Of a stretch of DNA of 64,000 nucleotides, positions 63,484 through 64,000 are shown piece after piece (position 1 is the stretch's first letter; every line of letters starts with the position of its first letter). The notes beneath the pieces are model-generated. The model saw only the letters and a list, made by a program, of their open reading frames with translations. It did no database searches and was not told the DNA's origin. This DNA is from Desulfuromonas acetoxidans DSM 684 (GTDB taxonomy: Bacteria > Desulfobacterota > Desulfuromonadia > Desulfuromonadales > Desulfuromonadaceae), in NCBI RefSeq assembly GCF_000167355.1, contig NZ_AAEW02000003.1:62001-126000 (forward strand). Reading direction: 5' to 3'. The position numbers and the translations under genes are program-made.

Positions 63484-64000
63484 GGCGAATCGTTGACTGA
63501 TGTCTTGTCGATCAATTCCGGGAGGTTAAAACCACTCAGATAATCATGATAGAAGCGGTTAAGGGGGCCGACAACCGCACTCACCTCCCGATCAAGCGTC
63601 TGAGAAATCCCAGGTTCAAGGATCAGCTCCAGGTCGATAATTTCTGCAGATTTCTGTGGAACCACCACCAGAGCATCTTGTGTTTCATCATCCGCCACCA
63701 CCACAATGTCGCAGGCTTTGAGGCGTTCCAGCGCCAGAAGCGCCTGGGCTTTCGGCATGGAAGCCGCTTCCAGCAGCTCCTCCATCGGCCAGGGTGTCCG
63801 CCCCTGTTCGAAGCGATTATAAATCAACAGCAACAGCTCCAGCACATGCATCGGTTCCCACTCGTCATCGCGACTCCCCTTGCCCAGCAGACGACTGATA
63901 TGACCACGAAACTGAAACGCCCAGCACAGTTCTACACCCAGCAAGGTGATCATCCACGACACATACAGCCAGATCATGAAAATCGGCAGCGCCGCCATAG
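63468..64000 (-). CDS. YihY/BrkB-family membrane protein, N-terminus off the right edge
   Basis: Only the last 176 or so codons are in the window. They begin in the last membrane helices (LPIFMIWLYVSWMITLLGVELCWA), a strong YihY/UPF0761 mark, and continue with a soluble C-terminal domain resembling a winged helix (WEPMHVLELLLLIYNRFEQG, MPKAQALLALERLKACDI). Older annotations call the family RNase BN, which is incorrect. The frame remains open to the window end. Confidence 0.85.
   Translation of the reverse strand, partial: MAALPIFMIWLYVSWMITLLGVELCWAFQFRGHISRLLGKGSRDDEWEPMHVLELLLLIYNRFEQGRTPWPMEELLEAASMPKAQALLALERLKACDIVVVADDETQDALVVVPQKSAEIIDLELILEPGISQTLDREVSAVVGPLNRFYHDYLSGFNLPELIDKTSVNDSPQNNS

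Overview
The window looks like chromosome of a Desulfuromonadales-type bacterium (the Geobacter/Pelobacter/Desulfuromonas side of the former Deltaproteobacteria). This rests on gene order I recognise and not on any database search: pilM-N-O-P-Q next to aroK-aroB, ftsE-ftsX-envC-like-ctpA-divergent polysaccharide deacetylase, xseA-xseB-ispA-dxs, mqnA of the futalosine menaquinone route, and a sodium-pumping methylmalonyl-CoA decarboxylase. Genus cannot be told from the sequence alone.

Layout. (1) 1-3160: the end of a mobilizable element on the minus strand: a small HTH regulator, a replication-type HTH protein, a small membrane protein, a TraD/MobC-like accessory protein, an RSF1010-type oriT and a MobA/MobL relaxase that runs off the left edge. 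Behind the operon lie two unusual repeat arrays: nine hairpin units of 23-25 bp with G-runs between them, then an 11-bp phased GGGACA array next to AT-rich DNA. The element stops beside tRNA-Leu(UAA), 3215-3301. (2) 3363-15560, minus strand: mqnA, accC, accB, an M24 peptidase, aroQ, a Roadblock/LC7 protein, a TPR protein, aroB, aroK, then pilQPONM behind a good sigma70-type promoter. (3) 15726-24200, minus strand: pilD, then an AT-richer surface-glycan block (GT9 glycosyltransferase, CDP-alcohol phosphatidyltransferase, TagD-like cytidylyltransferase, polysialyltransferase-like protein, a CMP-sialate synthetase/HAD phosphatase fusion, NeuB, an unassigned transferase). It ends in an abrupt junction where a 5'-truncated pyruvyltransferase gene meets a pilT gene cut after codon 102. 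(4) 24326-31429, minus strand: pilB, aroE, ribF, rnr and a DUF1015 gene.

(5) 31622-43340, plus strand: an HD protein, ftsEX and the cell-separation set, xseAB-ispA-dxs, then an HDOD/GAF-like pair. (6) 43472-45218, minus strand: fbp and a CysZ/EI24 membrane protein. (7) 45219-45765 has no protein gene but carries a promoter, a long imperfect hairpin of about 190 nt and a terminator: a candidate 6S-like RNA. (8) 45766-51771, plus strand: TraB/PrgY, a ferritin-like protein, an ABM monooxygenase-like protein and mmdADCB. (9) 51882-64000: purB, an OmpA-like protein with TSP3 repeats, an AsmA-like protein, HIT, an aldehyde dehydrogenase, rhomboid, YbaK, an enoyl-CoA hydratase, RhlE, a sirtuin and a partial YihY.

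How the parts connect. Four shikimate genes (aroQ, aroB, aroK, aroE) lie among type IV pilus genes, and MqnA consumes the chorismate end product. AccB and AccC feed fatty-acid synthesis. IspA and Dxs serve isoprenoid synthesis, needed for the menaquinone tail. The Mmd complex turns methylmalonyl-CoA decarboxylation into a sodium gradient. The strongest leads are the repeat/oriT region at the left, the pilT junction, the sialate-type glycan block and the orphan structured RNA.
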